DNA from: Bacillota bacterium
Lineage (GTDB): Bacteria > Bacillota > UBA4882 > UBA8346
Length of the DNA: 34,769 nucleotides
Reading direction: 5' to 3'
Assembly: GCA_023435565.1 (NCBI GenBank)
Contig: JAEYRN010000022.1
Location: 1-34,769, forward strand
Below the pieces are notes generated by a model. That model worked only from the letters and a program-made list of their open reading frames with translations. It ran no database searches and was not told the origin of the DNA. Shown one piece after another: positions 8,455 through 15,692 of the stretch (its first letter is position 1; the number at the start of each line of letters is the position of its first letter). The position numbers and the translations under genes are program-made.

Positions 8455-9212
8455 TCTCTCGACCCTCCTCCTTTAACTTTTCCAAATCGTCGTTCGCGAT
8501 AACTATAAGATTCAAATGCAGTTAACAGTTGTTCCTTAGAAAAATCCGGCCAGTAACAGTCGGAAAAATAGAACTCAGTATAGGCCATTTGCCAAATGAG
8601 AAAATTGCTAATTCGCCTTTCCCCTCCGGGACGAATTAAAAGGTCGGGGTCAGGTTGTCCCGAAGTAAATAAACGTTTGGTAAGGTCTTCTTCTTTAAGA
8701 TGCTCCGGGTTGACCTTACCTTCTTTTACCTCACGGGCAATTCCTTTAACAGCTGCCAAGATTTCGGAACGTCCTCCGTAGTTAATGGCAATATTTACCG
8801 TTAAAGCATTATTAACTGAGGTCAACTTTTCACTTTCTTCCATAAGTTCGACCAAAGCCGGAGCAAGATTTTCTTTGAGACCGATAAACCTAAGTTGTAT
8901 TTGTTGTTGATGCATTTTGGGAACCTCTTTTTGGAAAGTTTCCAAAAAAAGATTCATCAAAAAATCAACTTCGGCAGCAGGGCGGTTCCAATTCTCAGTT
9001 GAAAAAGCATAAAGGGTAAGATATCTGACGCCAAATTCCAGACAAACTTCAATTGTGTCCCGAATTCTTTCCACACCAAAACGATGTCCGGCAGAGCGGG
9101 GTAACCCTTTTTTCTCAGCCCAACGCCCATTACCATCCATGATTATTGCCAGATGTTTCGGAAAAATTTTTGGAATATTCGTCTTTTTTTTAAACCAACT
9201 AAAAATTGTCAT
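8451..9212 (-). CDS. uppS: Undecaprenyl diphosphate synthase (cis-prenyltransferase)
   Basis: A cytoplasmic enzyme that adds isopentenyl units in cis to farnesyl diphosphate to make the C55 carrier for cell-wall synthesis. Signatures present are HLAIIMDGNGRWA with the catalytic Asp, RSAGHRFGVE, TLYAFSTENWNRP, and the C-terminal DLLIRPGGERRISNFLIWQ. I place the start at the ATG at 9212 (MTIFSWFKKK, 253 residues). An in-frame ATG seven codons earlier at 9233 lies inside a TATAAT box and has no ribosome site, so transcripts from that promoter could not use it. The GGAGG before 9212 is rather far (about 14 bases), so the start remains somewhat uncertain. Confidence 0.93.
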   Translation of the reverse strand: MTIFSWFKKKTNIPKIFPKHLAIIMDGNGRWAEKKGLPRSAGHRFGVERIRDTIEVCLEFGVRYLTLYAFSTENWNRPAAEVDFLMNLFLETFQKEVPKMHQQQIQLRFIGLKENLAPALVELMEESEKLTSVNNALTVNIAINYGGRSEILAAVKGIAREVKEGKVNPEHLKEEDLTKRLFTSGQPDPDLLIRPGGERRISNFLIWQMAYTEFYFSDCYWPDFSKEQLLTAFESYSYRERRFGKVKGGGSRE

Positions 9213-9231
9213 ATGTAATAAAAAGCCCTCC

Positions 9232-9260
9232 ATTATAACAGATTGCTAAACCTTCAATCA
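9232..9260 (-). promoter_or_regulatory. Extended -10 promoter for uppS and downstream genes
   Basis: On the minus strand TGTTATAAT gives a perfect -10 (9237-9232) with the extended TGn motif. A weak -35 (TGATTG, 9260-9255) lies 17 bases upstream. The predicted transcription start falls just before the GGAGG that precedes uppS. The gene-free stretch upstream (9261-9388) also holds a 7-bp CTACTTC/GAAGTAG inverted repeat. Confidence 0.6.
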
Positions 9261-9388
9261 CGGAATAACATACTGCATGTAAAAGTAAGTTAAAAAGCTT
9301 TTTCAAGCCTTTTCAGCTACTTTTTGGAGGGAGGAAATTTTCTACTTCGAAAGCTATGAACTCATTGAAATTTTCAGAAGTAGATCTA

Positions 9389-9946
9389 TTAAACTTCCAG
9401 AATCTCCTTTTCTTTTTGAGCAAGCAACTTGTCAATTTCCATGATATATTTATCAGTTAGTTTTTGAGTCTCATCCAAACCTTTTTTACTCTCGTCCTCA
9501 GTTGCTTTGCCGCCTTTTTCTAAAGCTTTGATCTTATCATTAGCGTCACGGCGAAGATTTCGGATGACTATTCTTCTTTCTTCCGCCTCTTTACGAACGA
9601 CTTTGACCAATTCTTTGCGGCGTTCTTCGGTCAATTGGGGAACCGGTAATCGTATAACTGTCCCATCGTTAACGGGGTTCATACCCAAATCTGCTTTTAA
9701 GATCGCCTTTTCAATCGCGGCCAAAAGCGATTTATCCCAGGGTTGAATCACAATAGTTCGGGGGTCCGGAATAGTAACACTTGCAACCTGATTTAACGGA
9801 CTTGGATTACCATAGTAATCAACGGCCACCCGGTCCAAAACACCCGCACTGGCCCTTCCGGTCCGTATCGTGTGAAACTCTTTTTTTGTTGCTTCAATCG
9901 TCATTTTCATATGGTTCTCAGTCTCTTTAATAAGATCTTTCACCAT
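9389..9946 (-). CDS. frr: Ribosome recycling factor
   Basis: A cytoplasmic factor that, with EF-G, splits the post-termination ribosome. It has 185 residues, the standard size. It shows the family's long helical bundle with the conserved segments HTIRTGRASAGVLDRVAVDYYG, ASVTIPDPRTIVIQPWDK and VIRLPVPQLTEERRKELVK. The ATG at 9946 has a GGAGGAG box 6 bases upstream. The start is one base from the pyrH stop, so the pair is cotranscribed and probably coupled, as in most bacteria. Confidence 0.97.
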   Translation of the reverse strand: MVKDLIKETENHMKMTIEATKKEFHTIRTGRASAGVLDRVAVDYYGNPSPLNQVASVTIPDPRTIVIQPWDKSLLAAIEKAILKADLGMNPVNDGTVIRLPVPQLTEERRKELVKVVRKEAEERRIVIRNLRRDANDKIKALEKGGKATEDESKKGLDETQKLTDKYIMEIDKLLAQKEKEILEV

Positions 9947-9947
9947 A

Positions 9948-10670
9948 TCATTCTCCTCCTCTGACGAATGTTCCGACTTTTTCTCCTAATACAATACGCA
10001 TAATATTTCCGGTTTGATTAAGATTAAATACAACTATTGGAATCTGATTGTCCATACATAATGATGTTGCTGTGGCATCCATCACTCGCAAGCGTTGCTG
10101 CAAAACTTCCATAAATTGCAGATCTTCAAATCGTACCGCCATCGGATCAATTTTTGGATCAGCGCTGTAAACTCCATCTACTTTTTTCGCCATTAATATG
10201 ATTTCGGCTTCAATTTCAGCAGCCCGTAAAGCTGCAGTTGTATCAGTCGAAAAATAGGGGTTCCCGGTTCCGGCGGCAAAGATTACTACTCTTCCTTTTT
10301 CCAGATGGCGAATGGCCCTTCTTCTAATGTAAGGTTCGGCAACCTGTCTCATCTCGATCGCTGTTTGGACTCTAGTTGCTACACCGTGTTTCTCGAAGGA
10401 ATCTTGGAGCGCCAAAGAATTAATTACAGTACCTAACATTCCCATATAATCGGAAGTGGCCCGGTCCATTCCGGCTTTACTTCCGGCCGCGCCCCGCCAA
10501 AAATTACCGGCTCCAACCACTACCGCAAGTTGGACACCAAGATCCACCACTTCTTTGGTTTGCTGGGCAATAGAATTTAAAACATCTTGGTCAATCCCAA
10601 ATCCTTTTTCACCTGCTAATGCTTCTCCGCTTAGCTTAAGAATGATTCGTTTATATTTCGGGGTCTGCAT
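9948..10670 (-). CDS. pyrH: UMP kinase
   Basis: A cytoplasmic, bacterial-type (amino-acid-kinase fold) uridylate kinase that phosphorylates UMP to UDP with ATP, supplying pyrimidine nucleotides. It has 240 residues, the normal length. KRIILKLSGEAL at the N-terminus is the phosphate-binding loop. GAGNFWRGA and GTGNPYFSTDTTAALRA are the nucleotide- and UMP-binding segments. The ATG at 10670 follows GGAGG by 7 bases. The gene is separated from tsf by a strong terminator, so it needs its own promoter in 10671-10873. Confidence 0.97.
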   Translation of the reverse strand: MQTPKYKRIILKLSGEALAGEKGFGIDQDVLNSIAQQTKEVVDLGVQLAVVVGAGNFWRGAAGSKAGMDRATSDYMGMLGTVINSLALQDSFEKHGVATRVQTAIEMRQVAEPYIRRRAIRHLEKGRVVIFAAGTGNPYFSTDTTAALRAAEIEAEIILMAKKVDGVYSADPKIDPMAVRFEDLQFMEVLQQRLRVMDATATSLCMDNQIPIVVFNLNQTGNIMRIVLGEKVGTFVRGGE

Positions 10671-10873
10671 TTAATTACCTCCGCCAAGCCATAATATATT
10701 TTCGCGAATCGGATCATAATTCCTGCTTATCTATATAAGATTAATTTCTAATATGCATCATGAAGCCGGATAGGATGCATAAGTGTGCAGGACGCGAAGC
10801 TTCCGACCAGCCCGATGATTGAAAGATTAATGAATTTAATTCAACTTATTTCAGCTGTAGTAGAATGTGAAGT
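10671..10873. other. Promoter region of pyrH-frr
   Basis: A gene-free stretch of about 200 bases between the tsf terminator and pyrH. It is AT-rich near pyrH. A hairpin with TGCATC/GATGCA arms lies near 10754-10780. Possible -10 boxes such as TATATT near 10690 lack a convincing -35, so I do not fix a promoter position. Confidence 0.4.
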
Positions 10874-10898
10874 AAAAAAAGGAACACTTTCGTGTTCC
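10874..10898 (-). terminator. Terminator after tsf
   Basis: A 7-bp perfect stem (GGAACAC at 10881-10887 with GTGTTCC at 10892-10898) and a tetraloop. On the minus strand it is followed by seven T residues. It starts 5 bases after the tsf stop codon. It separates rpsB-tsf from pyrH-frr. Confidence 0.9.
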
Positions 10899-10902
10899 TA
10901 AC

Positions 10903-11835
10903 TTACCCTTTGATTTGAGACATTACTTCGGAAGCAAAGTCATCTTGCCTTTTTTCAAGGCCTTCGCCCTTTTCAAAACGGGCAAATCGATTGATGGTGA
11001 TGTTCTCACCCAGTTTTGCATTGATCTCTTGCAATAATTTGGTAATAGTTTTGTCGTTTTCTTTAATGAATAATTGTTCAAGAATGCATACTTCTTTATA
11101 AAACTTATCCAATCTTCCGACCATAATTTTTTCGGCAATCGCCTCAGGCTTACCTTCGTTCATGGCTTGGGCCTTGTAGATTGCTTTCTCGCGGTCCATA
11201 ACATCGGCGGGTACTTCTTCTCTCCGAACATAATCCGGTTTGGCGGCGGCTACTTGCATCGCCAGATCTTTGACCAATGTTAAGAATTCAGAATTATTGG
11301 CAGTCTCATTCTTAGTGAATGAACACTCGATCAATACGCCGATTTTTCCGCCCATATGTATGTAGGAATCAATTAACCCGTTTCCCTTGTTCTCAAAACG
11401 TACAAACCGTCTCACATTCATGTTTTCACCAATTTTGGCAACTAAGCCGGTAACGGTTTCTGCTACGGTACTTCCGCTGGCAAGTTTCAAATTGGCCAAA
11501 GCGTCATTATCGGCCGGTGCTTTTTCAGCGATGGCTACTGCGATATCCTGGACGAATTGTTGAAAATCAGGATTTTTAGCAACAAAATCAGTTTCACAGT
11601 TAACTTCAACCAGAACTCCAACCTTTTTCCCAGCAGCGATATAAGCGCTGACCAAACCCTCGGCAGCAATTCGGCCGGCTTTTTTGGCGGCTGCCGCCAA
11701 ACCTTTTTCCCGTAAATATTCAATCGCTTTCTCAAGGTCGCCATTGGTTTCATTAAGGGCCTTTTTACAATCCATCATGCCCGCTCCGGTCCGTTCACGC
11801 AGTTCTTTGACAATGGCAGCAGAGATCTCAGCCAT
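10903..11835 (-). CDS. tsf: Elongation factor Ts
   Basis: The cytoplasmic guanine-nucleotide exchange factor for EF-Tu. It has 310 residues. The N-terminal UBA-like domain and TDFVAKN core are clear: VKELRERTGAGMMDCKKALN at 9-28, then VLVEVNCETDFVAKNPDFQQFV. Two further core-domain repeats follow (NVRRFVRFENKGN and TINRFARFEKGEG). It is the longer form of the protein rather than the ~200-residue form of some Bacillota. The ATG at 11835 has GGAGG 8 bases upstream. It lies 83 bases after rpsB, with a terminator-like hairpin in between. Confidence 0.97.
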   Translation of the reverse strand: MAEISAAIVKELRERTGAGMMDCKKALNETNGDLEKAIEYLREKGLAAAAKKAGRIAAEGLVSAYIAAGKKVGVLVEVNCETDFVAKNPDFQQFVQDIAVAIAEKAPADNDALANLKLASGSTVAETVTGLVAKIGENMNVRRFVRFENKGNGLIDSYIHMGGKIGVLIECSFTKNETANNSEFLTLVKDLAMQVAAAKPDYVRREEVPADVMDREKAIYKAQAMNEGKPEAIAEKIMVGRLDKFYKEVCILEQLFIKENDKTITKLLQEINAKLGENITINRFARFEKGEGLEKRQDDFASEVMSQIKG

Positions 11836-11874
11836 GTTCTTTTCCTCCTTTATTATCTTTCTCTATGTCTCGTT

Positions 11875-11912
11875 AAAAAAAGGGTGGGTCAGGTCCTACC
11901 TTACCACCCTTT
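11875..11912 (-). terminator. Intercistronic terminator/attenuator between rpsB and tsf
   Basis: On the minus strand AAAGGGTG (11912-11905) pairs with CACCCTTT (11886-11879), with extra inner pairing, and a run of seven T residues ends the stem. It begins 7 bases after the rpsB stop. Some transcripts must read through to express tsf unless tsf has its own promoter, so it may set the S2:EF-Ts ratio. Confidence 0.8.
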
Positions 11913-11918
11913 TATGAA

Positions 11919-12686
11919 TTAGGCTTCTTCAACCAATTCCATTTGGGATAGGTTTTCCTCAGACCTTTCCTCGTCAGTGACGGGAGTAGTATCCGTCATT
12001 TGTTCGCCCTGCTTTGCTTCGATGACCGCATCTGCAATTTTTCCGGCCAATAATTTGACCGCTCTGATGGCGTCATCATTCCCCGGGATTACATAATCGA
12101 TCTCATCCGGGTCACAGTTAGTATCGACGATTCCGATAAGGGGAATACCCAAATTACGGGCTTCAGCTACTGCAATTCTTTCTTTGCGCGAGTCAACGAT
12201 AAAAATCGCTCCGGGTAGTTTATGCATATTGCGAATGCCCGAAAGAAACTTCATTAAACGTGCTCGCTCTTTTTGCAGCTCAAGTACTTCCTTCTTCGGA
12301 AGAGAATCAAAAGAACCGTCTTGTTCCATCTGTTCAATTTTGCGAAGCCGGTCAATCCGGGAACGGATGGTTTTAAAATTGGTCATTGTCCCACCCAGCC
12401 AGCGTTGGGATACATAAGGCATACCGCAACGTTCGGCTTCTTCTTTAATGGCGTCTTGAGCTTGCTTTTTAGTACCAACAAACAGAATGGTCTCTCCGTT
12501 ATCAACTATGGAACGGGCGAAGTTATAAGCTTCATCGACCTTTTTAACTGTTTTTTGAAGGTCGATAATATAAATACCGTTCCTCTCGGTGAAGATGTAC
12601 TGGGCCATCTTCGGGTTCCATCTTCTTGTCTGGTGACCAAAATGCACGCCGGCTTCCAATAACTGCTTCATGGAAATCACAGCCAC
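11919..12686 (-). CDS. rpsB: 30S ribosomal protein S2
   Basis: A structural protein of the small ribosomal subunit. The family core is clear: ISMKQLLEAGVHFGHQTRRWNPKM, then IIDLQKTVKKVDEAY, FVGTKKQAQDAIKEEAERCG and PLIGIVDTNCDPDEIDYVIPGNDDA. I start it at the GTG at 12686 (MAVISMKQLLEAG, 255 residues). The GGAGG lies 8 bases before this GTG, while an upstream in-frame GTG at 12695 overlaps the ribosome site itself. MAVISMKQLLEAG also matches the usual N-terminus in clostridia. The C-terminus carries an acidic tail (DEERSEENLSQMELVEEA). Confidence 0.96.
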   Translation of the reverse strand: MAVISMKQLLEAGVHFGHQTRRWNPKMAQYIFTERNGIYIIDLQKTVKKVDEAYNFARSIVDNGETILFVGTKKQAQDAIKEEAERCGMPYVSQRWLGGTMTNFKTIRSRIDRLRKIEQMEQDGSFDSLPKKEVLELQKERARLMKFLSGIRNMHKLPGAIFIVDSRKERIAVAEARNLGIPLIGIVDTNCDPDEIDYVIPGNDDAIRAVKLLAGKIADAVIEAKQGEQMTDTTPVTDEERSEENLSQMELVEEA

Positions 12687-12800
12687 ATTAGCCACCTCCT
12701 TTCTTTGGTTTTTTTTCCTCCGCCTCCGTCCTCTCTCGAACGGACCCTAAAAAAGGGACCACCGCTGAAATCGGAAGGCGTGTGTAATAATAATACACCG
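12687..12800 (-). other. Structured leader of rpsB
   Basis: The untranslated leader can form two adjacent hairpins between about 12770 and 12725. One is GGTCCC/GGGTCC with a T-T mismatch. The other is GTCC/GGAC extending into CCGT/ACGG. They lie upstream of a purine-rich ribosome site. Such a leader could be a site for autogenous control by S2, which is known for rpsB in other bacteria, but no specific Rfam class is recognised. Confidence 0.35.
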
Positions 12801-12806
12801 CTAAAT

Positions 12807-12834
12807 AGTATAACACAGGATAATGAGGTTGAAA
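12807..12834 (-). promoter_or_regulatory. Promoter of rpsB-tsf
   Basis: On the minus strand there is a TATACT -10 (12812-12807) and a TTTCAA -35 (12834-12829), 16 bases apart. It lies between the trxA stop and the rpsB leader, giving a leader of about 115 bases. Confidence 0.55.
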
Positions 12835-12859
12835 AGAGTTTTTTATTACGTATGATAAT

Positions 12860-13177
12860 TTAATGGGTCCAGCGTTCCAACCGGTTAACTATAGCCGGTT
12901 TGGGTAATGCCCCGACAAATTGGTCGACAGCTTTCCCATCTTTAAAAATAATCATTGTTGGAATTGACATCACGTTAAATTTGGCAGCTAAGTTTGGGTT
13001 TTCATCGACATTGACCTTTACAATCTTCACAGAACCTTTATATTGTTCACTCAAATCTTCCAATACCGGGGCCACCATCCGGCAAGGCCCACACCATGGA
13101 GCCCAAAAATCCACTAAAACTAGACCATCGGTATTCAAGACTTCTTTCGAAAAGTCCACTTCTGTCAAATTCATCAT
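12860..13177 (-). CDS. trxA: Thioredoxin
   Basis: A cytoplasmic dithiol-disulfide oxidoreductase of 105 residues, the standard single-domain size. The active site WCGPC has its cysteines at 29 and 32 in FWAPWCGPCRMVAPVLEDL. The cis-proline loop is MSIPTMIIFKDGK. I start it at the ATG at 13177, 8 bases after a GGAG box, rather than the in-frame GTG at 13186 that overlaps that box (a second ATG follows at 13174). It is a single-gene unit with its own promoter. An 18-bp palindrome resembling a CsoR/CstR operator covers the -10 region. Confidence 0.96.
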   Translation of the reverse strand: MMNLTEVDFSKEVLNTDGLVLVDFWAPWCGPCRMVAPVLEDLSEQYKGSVKIVKVNVDENPNLAAKFNVMSIPTMIIFKDGKAVDQFVGALPKPAIVNRLERWTH

Positions 13178-13233
13178 TTTGATCACTCCTTTAATATTTA
13201 TCTGAGAGTAGGATAACCCTTATTCTTAAAATC

Positions 13234-13253
13234 ATTATACCCTACTGGGTATA
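13234..13253 (-). promoter_or_regulatory. trxA -10 box overlapped by a CsoR/CstR-like palindrome
   Basis: Positions 13236-13253 read TATACCC-TACT-GGGTATA, a perfect 7-4-7 inverted repeat. On the minus strand the downstream half overlaps TATAAT (13239-13234), the likely -10 of trxA. ATACCC...GGGTAT is the half-site pattern known for the CsoR/RcnR/CstR repressor family (copper, nickel or persulfide sensing). No such regulator is encoded in the window. Confidence 0.55.
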
Positions 13254-13387
13254 GTGTAATATAAAACTTGATTTTAGTCAATTAGGACATTAGAACTTTA
13301 GAACCCTCTTAAAAGTTATTAAATAATCTTTAAAAGGTAAAAATCAGCAGGTATTTAGCTTCTTTTAAGCGAAACTAGACATTCATT

Positions 13388-14659
13388 ATGTATATTAATA
13401 AAAAACTTCAATATCGGCTTCTAACCCGAAATATACGTTACTGTTACATCGAAGGAATGACATTCTGTTTCATGTTGGGAACTACAATTCCCTATTTAGG
13501 TCTTTATATACTCCGTTTCAATGGACCTACTGAATTGGTTAGCCTAATTGCATCGGTACAACCGATAGTTCTCTGTGTTGTTTCTTTATTGGCCGCTTCA
13601 TATGTTAATAGTTTTCAAAAGAAAAAAATGGTCCTGGTGCCTGCCGGTCTTTTAGTAAGAATGTTTGTTTTTTTCATGGCCTTGATCCCTCTTTTCCCCA
13701 AACAATGGCATGCCTGGATGCTCTTTATAATGTGGGGATTGATGTATATCCCTTGGGCTTTTTGCAGTCTTTCATGGTCTCCCATGGTGAGTAACATGAT
13801 TCCAGAGGAGATGCAAGGGAGAATATTCGGAATCCGAAATTCACTAACCGGAGTAACTACCCTGCTCGGAACCGTTATGACCGGGCTTATACTAGGAAAG
13901 ATGCAGTTTTTGCCTGGCTTTTCGTTTATATTTATGGTTTCTTTCGTCGGAACTATGATATCACTATATTATCTTAACAAAAATATTGAACCGTTAGTTC
14001 CGGAACCGGGTGAAACTAAAAACCAATACCGTACCAATAATTGTCCGATTTTTCAATTTGATTTTAAAAATACCATTAGTACCTTTAAGGACCCTATTTA
14101 TGGATCAATTTTCGGTCTAACTTGTTTAGCTATCTTCATTTTTCATATCGGCTACTCCATGGCCATTCCCCTTTTTACCTTAAGACAAGTTCAGCAGTTG
14201 GAATTGAACAATACAACTATCGGTCTGATAGCTACCCTTACAGGATTAGCCGCTCTATTTGGTTCGTATATCGGAGGGCGGGCTTCCAACCGTTGGGGCT
14301 ATCGTTACGTTTTACTATTCAGTACGATGATGTCAATCATACCCCCATTAATCTGGGCCATGACGTCTAATATGCCTTGGTTATATTTTGCTTCCTTACT
14401 TTGGGGGTTAACCGGAAATGCCTATATGATTTGCTTTTTATATATGGTCCTGGCTGTCTCGCCTTTTAAGGATCGCTCCCGTTTTGTAGCTATGAATACC
14501 GTGACCGGAAATTTAGCGGGAGCCCTTGGCCCAATAATCGGAATGTTCTTTACCAAACTTCCGCTTTTGGGAATCCAAGGCAGTTTAGTCATTGCTGCTC
14601 TCTTTATGCTTGCCGGAGCAATCTTCTCCTTTGAAGTCGCCAAGAAGGGGACTATTTAA
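13388..14659 (+). CDS. Major facilitator superfamily transporter
   Basis: A 423-residue polytopic membrane protein with about 12 hydrophobic segments in two halves. The loop GGRASNRWGYRYVLLFS, after about residue 295, is the second-half MFS motif-A type (G-x4-R-x-G-x-R). GRIFGIRNSLTGVTTLLG lies in the central part of the first half. It may be a drug/H+ antiporter-type exporter, but the substrate is not readable. The start is the ATG at 13388 with no clear Shine-Dalgarno box. It is divergent from trxA (about 200 bases) and its stop lies only 4 bases from the end of the convergent DUF692 gene. Confidence 0.85.
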   Translation: MYINKKLQYRLLTRNIRYCYIEGMTFCFMLGTTIPYLGLYILRFNGPTELVSLIASVQPIVLCVVSLLAASYVNSFQKKKMVLVPAGLLVRMFVFFMALIPLFPKQWHAWMLFIMWGLMYIPWAFCSLSWSPMVSNMIPEEMQGRIFGIRNSLTGVTTLLGTVMTGLILGKMQFLPGFSFIFMVSFVGTMISLYYLNKNIEPLVPEPGETKNQYRTNNCPIFQFDFKNTISTFKDPIYGSIFGLTCLAIFIFHIGYSMAIPLFTLRQVQQLELNNTTIGLIATLTGLAALFGSYIGGRASNRWGYRYVLLFSTMMSIIPPLIWAMTSNMPWLYFASLLWGLTGNAYMICFLYMVLAVSPFKDRSRFVAMNTVTGNLAGALGPIIGMFFTKLPLLGIQGSLVIAALFMLAGAIFSFEVAKKGTI

Positions 14660-14663
14660 TCTC

Positions 14664-15521
14664 TTATACGTTTACTTCCAATAAAGATATGACCTTATAA
14701 ATCATTTCATGTAATTCCCTTGGATCATTACGGCGGATCGGTTCATATGAACCAGCTTGGTTCATAATCCGGTCAGGTAGGCCGCCATATTCAATCGTGA
14801 CTATCTTCGGGTCCGTTTTCTTTAAAACAAATTTAAATAATTGATAATCGTCATCGGTTAACTTGGTGTGACTATCACGAATTCCTTCAACTCGATGACA
14901 AGTTCCGGCCAGATGGATTTCTACCAATCTGTGGAGCGGCAACATTTCAATATATTGTTCAAGCGGAATCCCAAAGTACCAAGCGCTGCATCTGGCATGA
15001 GCTATATCCAATAAAAATCCGCAGTCTCCAGCCTCGCAAACCTCTGTGATAAATGCCGGATCAGAACCCAATTTGAAATGTATCCACCATGAATAGTAGG
15101 GAAAATTCTCTAATAAAAGTGGTAAACCGGTCGCTCTTTTCACCAGATCAATACCCTCTAAGAATCGGTTGAGCATTTCCTTCTTAAGCCCGGGATGAAA
15201 TTGATGTTGTTCCTTTTTAAAGGATGGAAAAAAAACCAGTTTGGCTTCTAAATGGGTTGATAAATAGTCCGGTTTAGTCAGGTCAATTATTTTAGCGACC
15301 ATTTCCCGATTAAATCGTTCAAGTGGCGATGAATGGCCCAAGGCAATTACTCCCGGCTGGGCCGGATGAGGTAGTAGTTTACGAAAAGCCCGTCCTTTTT
15401 CAAATTGGGAAAAACTATCCGGAAGAGGTTCAGTGGGAACTTTAATGTAGTCTATCGGTAAATCCGGATTTTCATTTAATAAATCAAGTAGAGCATTGGA
15501 AAAATTAACGGCAAGTTTCAT
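14664..15521 (-). CDS. DUF692 (MNIO-type multinuclear iron enzyme) family protein
   Basis: A 285-residue TIM-barrel protein. Conserved polar residues sit where DUF692/MNIO enzymes carry iron ligands: H63, H90 (STHLEA), E138 (LLLEN), D172/H175 (FLLDIAHARCSA), H203 (EIHLAG), D216 and H218 (DSHT), and E244 (TIEYGG). Characterised DUF692 members (MbnB, TglH and relatives) oxidatively modify cysteine or asparagine residues of ribosomal peptides, usually with a partner protein. Neither a partner nor a precursor peptide is visible nearby. A sugar-isomerase-like barrel remains an alternative. It is divergent from the HisI-like gene (about 170 bases) and convergent with the MFS gene. The ATG at 15521 has a weak ribosome site. 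Confidence 0.75.
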   Translation of the reverse strand: MKLAVNFSNALLDLLNENPDLPIDYIKVPTEPLPDSFSQFEKGRAFRKLLPHPAQPGVIALGHSSPLERFNREMVAKIIDLTKPDYLSTHLEAKLVFFPSFKKEQHQFHPGLKKEMLNRFLEGIDLVKRATGLPLLLENFPYYSWWIHFKLGSDPAFITEVCEAGDCGFLLDIAHARCSAWYFGIPLEQYIEMLPLHRLVEIHLAGTCHRVEGIRDSHTKLTDDDYQLFKFVLKKTDPKIVTIEYGGLPDRIMNQAGSYEPIRRNDPRELHEMIYKVISLLEVNV

Positions 15522-15657
15522 GCTGCCTCCATATTAATTTAGATATATGATATTGTAACGTATTTTTAATAGAGATAAAATAGCATTTATCACCTGTTTT
15601 CTGCTTTAACCTTCCCGAATTTAGATATGACTCTGGAAAAAATGATTCAAAGTATGT

Positions 15658-15663
15658 TATATT
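15658..15663 (+). promoter_or_regulatory. Extended -10 promoter of the HisI-like gene
   Basis: TGTTATATT gives an extended -10, with TATATT at 15658-15663 and no good -35. It lies about 30 bases before the chosen ATG. Similar TGTTATAAT/TGTTATATT boxes occur before uppS, glpA and the PKD gene. Confidence 0.45.
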
Positions 15664-15692
15664 AATTGGAAATAAGTATAAAGGAGCATAAT

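Noticed and set aside
10750..10830. Third copy of the family-1 repeat near GTGTGCAGGACGCGAAGC
   Set aside because: Only a short stretch resembles the repeat; the flanking arms and the ACCGCAGCGACC core are absent.
12700..12790. T-box leader upstream of rpsB
   Set aside because: GCGGTGGTCCC recalls a T-box, but the AGGGTGGNACCGCG core and specifier structure are missing, and rpsB is not a T-box-regulated gene type.
15522..15692. Precursor peptide for the DUF692 protein
   Set aside because: Only a 12-codon frame (starting ATGACTCTG) is present, with no ribosome site or cysteine- or asparagine-rich core.
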